A DNA stretch of 64,000 nucleotides from Brucella sp. 21LCYQ03 (GTDB taxonomy: Bacteria > Pseudomonadota > Alphaproteobacteria > Rhizobiales > Rhizobiaceae): the NCBI RefSeq assembly GCF_023554105.1, contig NZ_JAMJWE010000003.1, positions 62,001 through 126,000 of the forward strand, written 5' to 3'. Shown here piece by piece: positions 9,430-19,328 of the stretch. The first letter of the stretch is position 1; each line of letters begins with the position of its first letter. The notes below the pieces were generated by a model, which did not search any database, was not told the DNA's origin, and worked only from the letters and a program-made list of their open reading frames with translations. Made by a program: the position numbers and the translations under genes.

Positions 9430-9735
9430 ATGGTTGCGCGTATTTACCGTCCAGCTAAGACAGCGATGCAGTCTGGTAAAGCCAAAACGGATAACTGGCT
9501 TCTGGAATATGAACCAGAAAGCGCTCGCAAGGTCGAGCCGCTTATGGGCTACACCTCTTCAGGTGATATGAAGAGCCAGATTCGCCTGTCTTTCGACAGC
9601 CGCGAAGATGCGATTGAATATGCTACCCGCAATGGTATCGCTTATCGCGTGATCGAACCGCATGAAGTGACGCGTCGCAAAGTATCCTATTCGGATAATT
9701 TTAGCTTCTATCGTCCACAGCCTTGGACGCATTAA
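9430..9735 (+). CDS. Complex I NDUFS4-like (ETC_C1) accessory subunit
   Basis: A 101-residue soluble protein, the alphaproteobacterial homologue of mitochondrial NDUFS4 (18-kDa subunit). Visible family motifs are DNWLLEYEPES, the central PLMGYTSSGDMKSQIRLSF, and DAIEYATRNGIAYRV. The C-terminal tail YSDNFSFYRPQPWTH is also typical. In mitochondria and in Paracoccus this subunit binds the peripheral arm of NADH:ubiquinone oxidoreductase and helps its assembly. It is a single-gene unit between tRNA-Pro and tRNA-Arg; the nuo operon is not in the window. Confidence 0.88.
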   Translation: MVARIYRPAKTAMQSGKAKTDNWLLEYEPESARKVEPLMGYTSSGDMKSQIRLSFDSREDAIEYATRNGIAYRVIEPHEVTRRKVSYSDNFSFYRPQPWTH

Positions 9736-9785
9736 CAGCTTTTACCGGCCTTATGCTTTGTGCTATGGCCGGTTTCTGATGGTGA

Positions 9786-9862
9786 GGTCCCGTAGCTCAG
9801 CTGGATAGAGCACCGGCCTTCTAAGCCGTAGGTCACTGGTTCGAATCCAGTCGGGATCGCCA
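9786..9862 (+). tRNA. tRNA-Arg (anticodon TCT)
   Basis: 77 nt with encoded CCA. GGTCCCG pairs with CGGGATC in the acceptor stem (one G-T wobble). The anticodon arm CGGCC-TTCTAA-GCCG gives TCT, reading AGA/AGG. The T-arm is CTGGTTCGAATCCAG. Confidence 0.94.
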
Positions 9863-9869
9863 TCAAAAC

Positions 9870-9886
9870 AATGACTTAGCGTCATT
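9870..9886 (+). terminator. Short hairpin after tRNA-Arg
   Basis: AATGAC-TTAGC-GTCATT forms a 6-bp stem eight bases after the tRNA 3' end. There is no strong T-run, so termination is only likely. It contains CAATGACTTAGC, also found after tRNA-Pro(GGG). Confidence 0.45.
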
Positions 9887-10003
9887 AGTATTCAAAAGTT
9901 CCAACTCATAATTTTTAGAGTTCAAAGAGTTCTGCTGAACTGTTTCAAAAAGCGACTGCGCTTTCGCGAACGGCGTTTATCAAAACTACATAATTCAGAA
10001 TTG

Positions 10004-10037
10004 AAAAACGCCGCATAATCTGCGGCGTTTTCTTTTT
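10004..10037 (-). terminator. Rho-independent terminator of the SH3/Arg-Trp-rich gene
   Basis: AAAACGCCGCA and TGCGGCGTTTT form a strong stem. On the minus strand it follows the stop at 10046 and is followed by T residues. Confidence 0.8.
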
Positions 10038-10045
10038 TCGAGAAT

Positions 10046-10594
10046 TTATTGTCCTCGTGGTCCATTGCCACGATCGCTGGAGTTTGATCTCCATCTTTGA
10101 CCACGATCACGATAAGGTCGATCCCAGTTTCCACGTGGGTGGTCCCAATGGCGACCTCGGTTCCAGTTTCGATTGCGATCCCAGCGGCCCCGATCCCAAT
10201 GTCGACGGTTGTAATCGTGGCGATCCCAACGGTCATTTCGATCATTAACAGCTGCGCCAATAGCTAAGCCTGCGATAAGGGGAATGCCGATGAGCGCCGC
10301 GTTGCGACTAAAATCATCGGACGACGCATTGCTGCCGCCCTCCCGCATTGCCAGATAGCGAGAAGATGCCCAGCCAGAAAGGCCGCCATAGCTGACTTGG
10401 CACCATCCGTAGCCCGAGGTGCAGCCCTGCACGCTAACCGGGGCGCGGCTTGGAATGCTGCCTAGCGAGGCATAGCCTGTTCCTGGACCAGTTCGTACAT
10501 TGAGGCTTGTTGTAACAATTGCGTTTGCTGCTTGAGCGGCGCCTGCGGAGAATACACCCAAGGCTATAAGTGCCGCTTTGAACGTAAGTTTCAT
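10046..10594 (-). CDS. Secreted SH3-domain protein with Arg/Trp/Asp-rich tail
   Basis: A 182-residue exported protein. The start at 10594 has AGGAGA upstream. Residues 1-22 are a signal peptide (LTFKAALIALGVFSAGAAQA). A bacterial SH3 domain follows (TTSLNVRTGPGTGYASLG, then VQGCTSGYGWCQVSYGGLSGWAS), with two cysteines likely to form a disulfide. After a short hydrophobic stretch (IPLIAGLAIGAAV), the last ~60 residues repeat W-D-R and R-N-R units. Such tails occur in Brucella and Rhizobium envelope proteins. It is probably periplasmic, binding peptidoglycan or another polymer; function unproven. Confidence 0.75.
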   Translation of the reverse strand: MKLTFKAALIALGVFSAGAAQAANAIVTTSLNVRTGPGTGYASLGSIPSRAPVSVQGCTSGYGWCQVSYGGLSGWASSRYLAMREGGSNASSDDFSRNAALIGIPLIAGLAIGAAVNDRNDRWDRHDYNRRHWDRGRWDRNRNWNRGRHWDHPRGNWDRPYRDRGQRWRSNSSDRGNGPRGQ

Positions 10595-10667
10595 CCGAAT
10601 TCTCCTGAACAACTTCATTGGTTAATAAACGATGAACAGGGGAAGTAAGTTCCGTTGTCTCTGAAAT

Positions 10668-10763
10668 CTATTTGGATTTGCGATGACGCAGAATGACAGC
10701 AATAGCGAGCCCAGCGAGGCCAATAGCAATGAAGCCTTGCAATACAAAAACCCAGTTCATCAT
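10668..10763 (-). CDS. Very small membrane protein (31 aa)
   Basis: 31 codons between the ATG at 10763 and a TAG at 10668, with AAAGGAAA placed correctly upstream. The protein starts MMNWVFVLQGFIAIGLAGLA, a single transmembrane helix, and ends in the basic tail ILRHRKSK. The pattern (one helix, positive C-terminus, good ribosome site) is that of a genuine small inner-membrane protein, but there is no homology I recognise. It lies between the SH3 gene and the receptor-channel gene on the same strand. Confidence 0.5.
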   Translation of the reverse strand: MMNWVFVLQGFIAIGLAGLAIAVILRHRKSK

Positions 10764-10884
10764 AGCAGTTTCCTTTGGTGCAAAACGCACCTGAAGTCAG
10801 AATGTAATTCGCTGAATGGTTCTTTATCTCATTTCACGCACAAGCGAAATGGACAACTGAAGGCGAAAGACTTCACGTGTTCGT

Positions 10885-11994
10885 TCACTCTTCTGGGCCG
10901 AAATATTTCACTTTCAAAGCATGCAAAGTTTCATTTTCCTGAAGGCTGATGATCGCCACGGAGGCAGGTTTTACGAGATCACTGTGGCGTGGAAAAGCGA
11001 AGCCATATTTGTCAGGGCTGAACGTGTTGCCAACCATCTCGACGGGTTCATTCGGATTCTTATGCGCGTAATATTCCAGCACTGGACTATCACCAACAAT
11101 CGCTGAAATCTCATCATTTGTGAGTGCCGAAACAGCTTCAGGTAGGTGATCAAAAGTGACTGTAGAAATAGAACGGGATGTGAGCAACTGTTGTGCGATA
11201 CTGCCCGTACGCACGCCAACAGTTTTGTTTTGAAGGTCTGCCAGATTGTTGATTTTGGTGTTGATATGCGTGACGGTCATCACGCTTGTGACCGATGACG
11301 TGACATAAGCCACCACGGCAATACCGAAGACAAGCCAGAATGCCTGCCATATTCGTCCTGCCCAACCGAATAGGTTTTTACGCGAACTTTTCCCTGACGT
11401 TGCAAGTGAAACGACATGATAAAAGCTTTCGGCGAGACCCTCTACCCAACGGCGTGGAAAGTGCTCGTCAAATCGCCTGTCAAAAAGAGTGAGAGCGATT
11501 GTTGCGATCAAAATAACAATACCGATCCATGCATATGTTGCCAAATGCCCGGCATTCTCAAGCCCGCCGATGAGGTCGTCCCATCCGTTCCCGGCCTCGG
11601 TATGAATTAAGATACGTAGCCCGGCATCGAACCACGGATGCGTGAAATCCACGACTTCCGCACGGCTTTCTGTGATTGTGAGATTGGTTACGGCCGCATC
11701 GACTTGATTTTCAGAAACCGCCTTCACCAGTTCTGTGTAATTTGGATATTCGACAAATTGCGAAACCAATCCAAGACGAGTGCCAATGTCACGCCAGAGA
11801 TCAACGGCCATACCGTTATAGGTGTCTCCTTCTTTGATGACGAAAGGTTCGCTAACATAGACGCCCACTTTAACCTGTCGAAGTGGGGCATCCTGAGCAT
11901 TCGCTGGGATCAGTGAAGCCGTTAGGACCAAAAAAGCAATGATAGCTTTCAGAAAAGAGCTAAAATGATTTCTGATAGAGTTACGAAATTGCAC
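10885..11994 (-). CDS. Prokaryotic ionotropic glutamate-receptor-like channel (SBP-pore-SBP)
   Basis: A 369-residue protein from the GTG at 11994; the upstream ATG at 12129 lies inside a terminator and is unlikely. Residues 12-34 are a signal peptide. Residues 40-145 form the first lobe of a periplasmic amino-acid-binding domain (KVGVYVSEPFVIKE, DAAVTNLTIT). TM1 spans ~152-170, a re-entrant pore ~185-205, TM2 ~214-238, and the second lobe ~245-365 (DLQNKTVGVRTGS, AIVGDSPVLEYY). This S1-TM-P-TM-S2 layout is that of GluR0. The pore has LATSGKSS where potassium channels have TVGYGD. The ligand is probably an amino acid; ion selectivity is unknown. Confidence 0.78.
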   Translation of the reverse strand: MQFRNSIRNHFSSFLKAIIAFLVLTASLIPANAQDAPLRQVKVGVYVSEPFVIKEGDTYNGMAVDLWRDIGTRLGLVSQFVEYPNYTELVKAVSENQVDAAVTNLTITESRAEVVDFTHPWFDAGLRILIHTEAGNGWDDLIGGLENAGHLATYAWIGIVILIATIALTLFDRRFDEHFPRRWVEGLAESFYHVVSLATSGKSSRKNLFGWAGRIWQAFWLVFGIAVVAYVTSSVTSVMTVTHINTKINNLADLQNKTVGVRTGSIAQQLLTSRSISTVTFDHLPEAVSALTNDEISAIVGDSPVLEYYAHKNPNEPVEMVGNTFSPDKYGFAFPRHSDLVKPASVAIISLQENETLHALKVKYFGPEE

Positions 11995-12120
11995 TGTCCC
12001 AAGCCGTTTTCCATTGCAGATAGCGGCAAGTATAAATGTTTCGGGCGGTGAGGGAAGCCGATAAAGCGCTATCGTTGCCCGCAAATTATCATTTAGTATC
12101 AAGTAATATCTAATGAAAAC

Positions 12121-12148
12121 CCATCGCAACCAATATAGATTGCGATGG
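12121..12148 (-). terminator. Rho-independent terminator downstream of metC
   Basis: CCATCGCAA and TTGCGATGG form a perfect 9-bp stem with a 10-nt loop. On the minus strand it is followed by GTTTTC, after the metC stop at 12178. It overlaps the otherwise possible upstream start of the channel gene. Confidence 0.75.
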
Positions 12149-12177
12149 TTTTGGCGTCATTGAGGTGTAGATCTAAC

Positions 12178-13347
12178 TCAGATCGCTGCAAAGCCATTTT
12201 CGAGATCGGCAATCAGGTCTGGCACATCTTCAAGGCCGATCTGCAAGCGAATAACCGGACCGGGATAATCGCCCTTAGCGACGGTGCGGTCTTTCAACCC
12301 GACTTCATTTGCGAGGCTTTCATATCCGCCCCATGAATAGCCAAGGCCGAAAATTTCAAGCGCATTCAAAAATGCATGTGCTTGCGCCCGCGAACCGGTC
12401 TTCAAAACGAAAGCAAAGACACCTGATGAGCCTTTGAAATCGCGTTTCCAGAGTTCGTGTCCCGGATGGCTCTCAAGGGCAGGGTGCAGAACGCGGTCAA
12501 CTGCTGGATGGCTTTCGAGCCAATGCGCAACTTCAAGCGCGCTTTTACGATGATGTTCGAGACGAACGCCCATCGTACGCAAACCACGCAGGATTTGATA
12601 TGCATCATCAGGAGCGGCACATAGCCCGAGTGTTCCGTGGGTCTCAAGCAATTGTGGCCAGCATTTTTCATTGGCTGAAATCGTACCGAACAAAATATCT
12701 GCATGCCCCGAAGGATACTTCGTGGAGGCATGAATGCTGATATCGACACCAAAATCCAATGGCTTGAAGTAAAGCGGTGTCGCCCATGTATTATCCATCA
12801 TGACAATGGCGCCAGCTTTGTGCGACGCTTCGACAATGGCTGGAATATCCTGAATTTCGAACGTGTTAGAGGCGGGGGATTCTGTAAACACGACTTTGGT
12901 GTTGGGGCGCATAAGTGCTGCTATGCCCGCACCGATTTCAGGATCATAATATTCGACTTCAATCCCCATCCGCTTGAGAATTGTATCGGCAAAATGACGA
13001 GTTGGATTATAGATCGAGTCGACAAACAACGCGTGATCGCCAGGCGACAAAAAGCCCAACAGCGGGATTGTGACAGCCGCAAGACCGGATGGCACGCACA
13101 CAGTTCCTGCTGAACTTTCCAGCGCATCTATAGCTTTGCAAAGCGCTTCACTGGTCGGTGTTCCACGCGTGCCATAGGTATATTTCTGATTGCCGGTTGC
13201 CATGGTTTGAGCATCCGGGAAAAGCACTGTGGAAGCGCGTACAACGGGCGGATTGACGAAGCCGTGATAATCGCGTGGATTATAACCATCGCGTGTCAAT
13301 CGCGTGTTTATGCCCAGCTTTTCTGTCTTGTCCTGTTTGTTAGTCAC
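12178..13347 (-). CDS. metC: Cystathionine beta-lyase (PLP-dependent)
   Basis: A 389-residue Cys/Met metabolism PLP enzyme, which cleaves cystathionine to homocysteine, pyruvate and ammonia. The start is the GTG at 13347, with GGAGG upstream; in-frame ATGs at 13383 and 13422 are less well placed. The segment GFVNPPVVRASTVLFPD is typical of the MetC group of alphaproteobacteria. The PLP pocket includes DNTWATPLYFKPLDFG and the Schiff-base lysine in ISIHASTKYPSGHADI. A cystathionine gamma-synthase-like activity is a less likely alternative. Confidence 0.88.
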   Translation of the reverse strand: MTNKQDKTEKLGINTRLTRDGYNPRDYHGFVNPPVVRASTVLFPDAQTMATGNQKYTYGTRGTPTSEALCKAIDALESSAGTVCVPSGLAAVTIPLLGFLSPGDHALFVDSIYNPTRHFADTILKRMGIEVEYYDPEIGAGIAALMRPNTKVVFTESPASNTFEIQDIPAIVEASHKAGAIVMMDNTWATPLYFKPLDFGVDISIHASTKYPSGHADILFGTISANEKCWPQLLETHGTLGLCAAPDDAYQILRGLRTMGVRLEHHRKSALEVAHWLESHPAVDRVLHPALESHPGHELWKRDFKGSSGVFAFVLKTGSRAQAHAFLNALEIFGLGYSWGGYESLANEVGLKDRTVAKGDYPGPVIRLQIGLEDVPDLIADLENGFAAI

Positions 13348-13384
13348 GAAATTGCCTCCAGGCCATGTTGCATGCTGATCCATC

Positions 13385-13403
13385 AAATCTCTTTCGGAGA
13401 TTT
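13385..13403 (-). promoter_or_regulatory. Leader hairpin upstream of metC
   Basis: AAATCTC-CGAAA-GAGATTT is a perfect 7-bp stem about 40 nt upstream of the metC start. It contains no SAM-II-like core that I can see. It may simply shape the leader. Confidence 0.3.
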
Positions 13404-13552
13404 CTGCAAGTTTGCTGATCAAATTTGCAAAAACAGGTTTCGTGTCCGTTCTGATGGATGATCCTGATTATTGGATAAGGCCCGTATGTTGCGGATGCAA
13501 TATGCAGCTTTGTTACAGTGATAATGTAAAACAGAGGAAGTGTAATTCCGGT

Positions 13553-14329
13553 ATGCCTGATTTGAATGAGCGTAAGACCACAAACACAATTTTCTATCCG
13601 GTCCGCGCGGCATTAGAACTGATAAATGCACTCTTAAAACCGGCATATCCCGGAGCGCCGTCGAGCTGGACGATGGAAATGACAGCAATCGTGGTGTTGA
13701 TGCCATTTGTGCTTCTGGTGCTTCATATTTGGGATGCTCAGATCATTCGATCGGCAATGAACAGCGATTTCGTCGTCATGGAAATTCTTCGGGTGATTAC
13801 CGATTTGATTCGCACCGTTGTATGGCTCGGTGTGGCAATGGTTGTTTGGTTGGTAACGGTTGTTTTGCTTTCTCCGTCCATGCGTCTGGTCGTGCACGAG
13901 AAGCTTGTTCGTTTTCATAGCTGGGCTACGCTGGTCTTAGCCTCTATCGTTGTTGGCAGCTTTCCAACAGAAATTGGCAAATTGGTAATCGGGCGTGCAC
14001 GACCGCTGCTGCTGGATGATCTAGGTTCTGCTTATTTTGCGCCTTTTCGGGGTGAACATTCCTATGAAAGCTTTCCTTCGGGACATTCTATGATGGCGGG
14101 TATCATGCTCGTATCCCTGTGGATTTTCTTGCCAAGATGGCGATTTTTAACGGTTCCTGTTTGCTTGCTTTTTGTTATCAGTAGGCTTGCAGCAGGTGCC
14201 CATTATCCGACAGATGTCGTTGCTGGGCTTTCAATTGGCTTTATCGCGACATGGTGGGTTGCCCGCTTTATGGCGACGCGAAATATTATTTTTTCGCTTG
14301 AGGATGATAAGTTGATGCCACGCGTTTGA
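13553..14329 (+). CDS. PAP2-family membrane phosphatase
   Basis: A 258-residue integral membrane lipid phosphatase. All three PAP2 motifs are visible: KLVIGRARP (motif 1), PSGHSMM (motif 2) and SRLAAGAHYPTDV (motif 3), giving the catalytic His residues. Six hydrophobic segments can be counted (for example TAIVVLMPFVLLVLHIW and WLGVAMVVWLVTVVLLS). Family members remove phosphate from undecaprenyl pyrophosphate, phosphatidic acid or lipid A. I prefer the ATG at 13553; a GAGGAAG lies a little far upstream, so the start is less certain than the assignment. Confidence 0.8.
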   Translation: MPDLNERKTTNTIFYPVRAALELINALLKPAYPGAPSSWTMEMTAIVVLMPFVLLVLHIWDAQIIRSAMNSDFVVMEILRVITDLIRTVVWLGVAMVVWLVTVVLLSPSMRLVVHEKLVRFHSWATLVLASIVVGSFPTEIGKLVIGRARPLLLDDLGSAYFAPFRGEHSYESFPSGHSMMAGIMLVSLWIFLPRWRFLTVPVCLLFVISRLAAGAHYPTDVVAGLSIGFIATWWVARFMATRNIIFSLEDDKLMPRV

Positions 14330-14776
14330 AATAGCTAAAATCATGGTTTTCAGCCTGAATGACATAAGATCAATCTATCGATAATATATTGATATTTATA
14401 TATAATTTATGAGAATTGGTGTTATGGCTAATGCTGTTCATCTTATTGAACAGCATTAGCCGAAAATTGGGAAATCATGTAAAAACGCGCATGTTAGAAC
14501 AGGTTATTTTGGCTGTTTCGACTTTTTCCTCAACGTTAATCCCTTGACCAAAGCCAAAATTTCGCCTTCGATAGAGCTGTGAAGGCGACAGGTTTCGCTG
14601 ACCTATAAAATATAGAAAGCCGATAACGGCCTCGGGTGAGCGACAGTCTGCGTAATGCATAAGTTGGGGGAGGAGCTAAGCTCTTATTTTTCAACTTATT
14701 GCTAAAAATAAAGCAACAGAGACGCTCAGAATAGTTTCTGGCGATCTCAGGGAACATAAAAAAGGTTGCAGGCCAG
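14330..14776 (+). other. 447-bp intergenic region before aapJ
   Basis: No protein gene is supported here. It holds the perfect inverted repeat at 14426-14461 and then an A/T-rich leader. The antisense frame through 14536-14934 runs into aapJ and is a shadow. The aapJ promoter must be here. Confidence 0.6.
14426..14461. repeat. Perfect 14-bp inverted repeat
   Basis: GGCTAATGCTGTTC and GAACAGCATTAGCC pair perfectly around an 8-nt loop (ATCTTATT). There is no T-run on either strand, so it is not a classical intrinsic terminator. It could be the end of the PAP2 transcript or a regulatory site for aapJ. Confidence 0.65.
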
Positions 14777-15808
14777 ATGAAAAAGACGGTTTTGACAGGG
14801 GTATTGGGTGTGGCGGCGCTGGTGGGTGCAGCTTCGGGAGCATCGGCCGATACACTTTCCGATGTAAAGAACAAGGGCTTCCTGCAGTGTGGTGTAAACA
14901 CCGGTTTGCTTGGTTTTGCTTCGCCAGATGACAAGGGCGAGTGGTCTGGTTTTGACGTGGACTACTGCCGCGCAATCGCATCCGCGATTTTTGGTGATCC
15001 GACAAAAGTAAAGTTTACGCCGCTGAATGCGAAAGAACGTTTCACTGCGCTGCAATCGGGCGAAGTTGATGTTCTGGTTCGTAATACGACGGCAACAATT
15101 AGCCGAGATACATCGCTCGGTCTCGATTTCCCTGGCATCAATTACTATGATGGTCAGGGCTTCATGATTAACTCAAAGAAGCTGTCCGGCATTAATTCCG
15201 CCCTTCAGCTATCGGGCGCTTCCATCTGCGTTCAGGCCGGTACGACAACCGAATTGAACATGGCGGATTACTTCCGTGCCAATAAGATGGAATATAATCC
15301 GGTTGTTTTTGAAAAAGTTGAAGAAGCAAACGCTGCCTATGATTCCGGTCGTTGCGATGCCTATACGACAGACCAATCCGGCCTTTATTCGATCCGTCTG
15401 ACATTGGCCAATCCAGATGACCATGTCGTTCTACCAGAAATCATCTCCAAGGAGCCACTCGGACCAGCTGTGCGTCAGGGCGATTCGAAGTGGGCGGATG
15501 TTGTTCGCTGGACGCATTACGCATTGTTGAATGGTGAAGAATTCGGCATCACGCAGGCAAATGTCGAAGAAATGAAGAATTCCGATAATCCGGAAATCAA
15601 GCGTCTTCTTGGCACCGAAGCTGATACCAAAATCGGTACGGATCTCGGCCTGGCCAATGACTGGGTTGTAAACATCATCAAGGGTGTTGGTAACTACGGC
15701 GAGTTGTTCGAACGTAATCTTGGTGCCGGTAGCCCGCTCAAGATCGCGCGTGGCTTGAATGCCGAGTGGAACAAGGGCGGCCTGCAATACGGTATGCCGA
15801 TCCGTTAA
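14777..15808 (+). CDS. aapJ: General L-amino acid ABC transporter, substrate-binding protein
   Basis: A 343-residue periplasmic binding protein. The signal peptide is KKTVLTGVLGVAALVGA with cleavage after ASA. The mature part has the polar amino-acid-binding fold of family 3 (QCGVNTGLLGFASPDDKGEW, then FDVDYCRAIASAIFGD, then DVLVRNTTATISRDTSLGLDF). In Rhizobium leguminosarum the AapJQMP system takes up many L-amino acids. It is the first gene of aapJQMP and is separated from aapQ by 280 bp containing a hairpin, which usually allows more binding protein than permease to be made. Confidence 0.93.
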   Translation: MKKTVLTGVLGVAALVGAASGASADTLSDVKNKGFLQCGVNTGLLGFASPDDKGEWSGFDVDYCRAIASAIFGDPTKVKFTPLNAKERFTALQSGEVDVLVRNTTATISRDTSLGLDFPGINYYDGQGFMINSKKLSGINSALQLSGASICVQAGTTTELNMADYFRANKMEYNPVVFEKVEEANAAYDSGRCDAYTTDQSGLYSIRLTLANPDDHVVLPEIISKEPLGPAVRQGDSKWADVVRWTHYALLNGEEFGITQANVEEMKNSDNPEIKRLLGTEADTKIGTDLGLANDWVVNIIKGVGNYGELFERNLGAGSPLKIARGLNAEWNKGGLQYGMPIR

Positions 15809-15833
15809 AACAGCACCGAGTCGCACGACATTT

Positions 15834-15857
15834 GGCGGGGGCAGAAATGCACCCGCC
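15834..15857 (+). promoter_or_regulatory. Intercistronic hairpin between aapJ and aapQ
   Basis: GGCGGG and CCCGCC pair, with an inner GCA/TGC extension, 26 bases after the aapJ stop. There is no T-run. Hairpins at this place often stabilise the binding-protein mRNA or partly terminate transcription. Confidence 0.5.
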
Positions 15858-16088
15858 GGATTTGTCGGCACTGGGATTGGTCACTGTCTTTTGCATTACC
15901 GGTAACGACTGGGCGCGGAAGTCATGCCAATTGCTTATATCGGATAATTTAATAAGCGCTCTGTATCGGACGATCAGAGCCGCAATCTTCGGCAATCTCT
16001 GCGACGGCTCTGAAATGGTTTTCCGATGGGGCGGGATCGTTAGCTACTTTCAAAGCGGATACAGTGTCCGAGAGAAAACAGGGAACAT

Positions 16089-17282
16089 ATGGCTTCCTAT
16101 TCTGCAACTGACAAACGCCGAAGTGACAGTGGCACATCACTCCTTTATGACCCGCGGGTGCGCGGCATTTTTTATCAGGTTGTGGTGTTCGTTGTCGTTA
16201 TCGGTTCGATCTACTGGATCGTAGGAAATACGATCACAAATCTTCAGCGCGCCAATATCGCTTCCGGTTTCGGATTTTTGAATGGGCGTGCGGGCTTTGA
16301 TATCAGCCAGACTCTCATTCCCTACAACAGCGATTCGACCTATGGGCGCGCTATTCTGGTCGGTCTTCTCAACACGCTTTATGTGGCGGGTTTGGGTGTA
16401 ATTCTGGCGTCTATTATTGGCTTTCTGGTCGGCATTGGACGACTTTCGCGTAACTGGCTGATCCGCAAAATCTGCACGGTCTATGTGGAAGTTTTCCGTA
16501 ATATTCCGCCACTGCTTGTTATCTTTTTTTGGTATTTCGGCGTTCTTTCGGTTTTGCCGCAGGCGCGTGAAAGCCTCTCTTTGCCACTTGGGACCTATCT
16601 CAACAATCGCGGGTTTTTCATGCCGTCACCTATTTGGGGTGAGGGCGCATGGTTGTTGCCCGTCGCATTGCTTCTCGGCATAGTGGCTTCGTTTTTTGTG
16701 GCGCGCTGGGCGAAGCGTCGGCAAATGGCAACAGGCCAGCCGTTTCATACGGTACGTGTTTCTGCTGCTCTGATCATTGGCTTGCCGATCCTCGCACTGA
16801 TCGTGACAGGATTTCCGGTCACGTTTGACCTGCCAAAGCTTGGGACGTTTAATCTGACTGGTGGCGCGCAGGTTAAGCCAGAATTTCTGGCACTGTTGCT
16901 GGCTTTGTCTTTCTACACCGCATCATTCATTGCGGAAACCGTTCGTGCAGGTGTTCTGGGTGTAAACAAAGGCCAGACAGAAGCGGCCTATGCAGTCGGT
17001 TTACGACCCGGCCAGACGATGCGCCTGATTGTTGTACCACAGGCTTTGCGCATCATCATTCCACCGCTTTCGAGCCAGTATCTCAATCTGATCAAGAACT
17101 CATCGCTTGCCATTGCAATCGGTTATCCTGATCTGGTTGCAGTTGGTGGCACGATCCTTAACCAGACCGGCCAAGCTGTTGAAGTCGTTGCCATCTGGAT
17201 GGTGATCTATCTCAGCATCAGCCTGATCGTTTCCGGTCTGATGAACTGGTTTAATGCGAAAATGGCATTGGTGGAGAGATGA
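16089..17282 (+). CDS. aapQ: General L-amino acid ABC transporter, permease
   Basis: A 397-residue inner-membrane permease. About eight hydrophobic segments are visible, and the family inner-membrane-loop motif (with [20 protein letters not shown]) lies near the C-terminus, where it contacts the ATPase AapP. The start at 16089 is preceded by AGGGAA. AapQ and AapM are longer than typical polar amino-acid permeases, as in the Rhizobium Aap system. It overlaps aapM by four bases (ATGA). Confidence 0.92.
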   Translation: MASYSATDKRRSDSGTSLLYDPRVRGIFYQVVVFVVVIGSIYWIVGNTITNLQRANIASGFGFLNGRAGFDISQTLIPYNSDSTYGRAILVGLLNTLYVAGLGVILASIIGFLVGIGRLSRNWLIRKICTVYVEVFRNIPPLLVIFFWYFGVLSVLPQARESLSLPLGTYLNNRGFFMPSPIWGEGAWLLPVALLLGIVASFFVARWAKRRQMATGQPFHTVRVSAALIIGLPILALIVTGFPVTFDLPKLGTFNLTGGAQVKPEFLALLLALSFYTASFIAETVRAGVLGVNKGQTEAAYAVGLRPGQTMRLIVVPQALRIIIPPLSSQYLNLIKNSSLAIAIGYPDLVAVGGTILNQTGQAVEVVAIWMVIYLSISLIVSGLMNWFNAKMALVER

Positions 17283-18442
17283 GCATGGAAAATACAAATC
17301 TCCATTATGTCCGAACACAAATGGTCGAGGGGGAAAAGCCGCCCAGTTCAGTGCAGGGCTTTTCTCATTGGCTGCGCGTCAATCTTTTTGCCACGCCAAC
17401 GGATGCAGCATTGACGATTTTTGGTCTGGCGATCGTTGCGTGGTTTTTGCCGCCGATGGTCCAGTGGCTGTTTATTAATGCTGCGTGGACAGGAACAGAC
17501 CGCACGGCATGTCTAACGGTCGTGCAGGGTGGTGTTCAGCCTGAAGGCTGGTCAGGTGCTTGCTGGGCGTTCGTAAATGCGAAATATCAGCAGTTTATCT
17601 ATGGGCGCTACCCGTTTGAAGAGCGCTGGCGGGTTGACTTAACTGCGGCATTATTCGTGATTTTGCTCGTTCCTTTGCTGATCCCGAAGATTCCGCACAA
17701 GATCATCAACGCCATTCTGTTCTTCTTTGCCTTTCCGATTATCGCCTACTTCTTGTTGGTCGGCGGCTCTTTTGGCCTGCGTTATGTTGAAACGTCGCTT
17801 TGGGGTGGCCTGCTGGTAACACTGGTCTTGTCGTTTGTCGGTATTGCGGTTTCACTGCCTCTGGGGGTTGTTTTGGCCTTGGGGCGGCGATCAAAACTGC
17901 CTGTGATCAAGACGATGTCGATCATCTTCATCGAAACGGTGCGCGGCGTTCCATTGGTGACGGTCCTGTTCATGGCCAGCGTAATGCTGCCGCTCTTCCT
18001 GCCGCCGGGGGTCACTTTTGACAAACTGATGCGTGCGCTGATTGGTGTGGCATTGTTTGCCTCGGCCTATATGGCGGAAGTTGTTCGTGGCGGATTGCAA
18101 GCTATTCCGCGTGGACAATATGAGGGCGCGGATGCTCTCGGGCTGGGATACTGGCAGAAGACCAACCTCATTATCCTGCCACAAGCGTTGAAGCTGGTGA
18201 TACCCGGCATCGTGAACACATTTATTGGTCTGTTTAAAGACACCAGCCTTGTCTACATCATCGGCATGTTTGATCTACTCGGTATTGTCCGACAGAACTT
18301 TTCCGATGCAAACTGGGCTTCTCCACAGACACCTGCAACTGGACTGGTCTTTGCGGGCTTCGTTTTCTGGATTTTCTGTTTCGCCATGTCGCGATACTCT
18401 ATATTCATGGAACGACGGCTCGACACGGGTCATAAACGATAA
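17279..18442 (+). CDS. aapM: General L-amino acid ABC transporter, permease
   Basis: A 387-residue second permease of the Aap system. The EAA-like loop reads [20 protein letters not shown], followed by [19 protein letters not shown] and the [11 protein letters not shown] motif. The N-terminal soluble stretch with [20 protein letters not shown] is characteristic of AapM. It presumably forms a heterodimer with AapQ. aapP follows after 21 bp. Confidence 0.92.
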   Translation: MSMENTNLHYVRTQMVEGEKPPSSVQGFSHWLRVNLFATPTDAALTIFGLAIVAWFLPPMVQWLFINAAWTGTDRTACLTVVQGGVQPEGWSGACWAFVNAKYQQFIYGRYPFEERWRVDLTAALFVILLVPLLIPKIPHKIINAILFFFAFPIIAYFLLVGGSFGLRYVETSLWGGLLVTLVLSFVGIAVSLPLGVVLALGRRSKLPVIKTMSIIFIETVRGVPLVTVLFMASVMLPLFLPPGVTFDKLMRALIGVALFASAYMAEVVRGGLQAIPRGQYEGADALGLGYWQKTNLIILPQALKLVIPGIVNTFIGLFKDTSLVYIIGMFDLLGIVRQNFSDANWASPQTPATGLVFAGFVFWIFCFAMSRYSIFMERRLDTGHKR

Positions 18443-18463
18443 GAATTAAAGGGAATAATTCAA

Positions 18464-19273
<810 letters not shown>

Positions 19274-19292
19274 GCAATGAGACCGCTTTAAA

Positions 19293-19328
19293 AAAACACC
19301 CGCCGCGAATAACGGCGGGTGTTTTGTT
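19293..19328. terminator. Rho-independent terminator between aapP and the VOC gene
   Basis: AAAACACCCGCCG and CGGCGGGTGTTTT form a very strong stem with T-runs on both sides. It can serve aapP (+) and the convergent VOC gene (-). Confidence 0.9.

Noticed and set aside
10683-10949. 88-residue plus-strand frame
   Set aside because: It overlaps the better-supported 31-residue minus gene and the end of the receptor-channel gene; no ribosome site.
13348-13552. SAM riboswitch before metC
   Set aside because: Only one 7-bp hairpin is visible, without the SAM-I or SAM-II conserved core.
14536-14934. 132-residue antisense frame upstream of and into aapJ
   Set aside because: It overlaps the aapJ signal peptide on the other strand and has no supporting start or domain.
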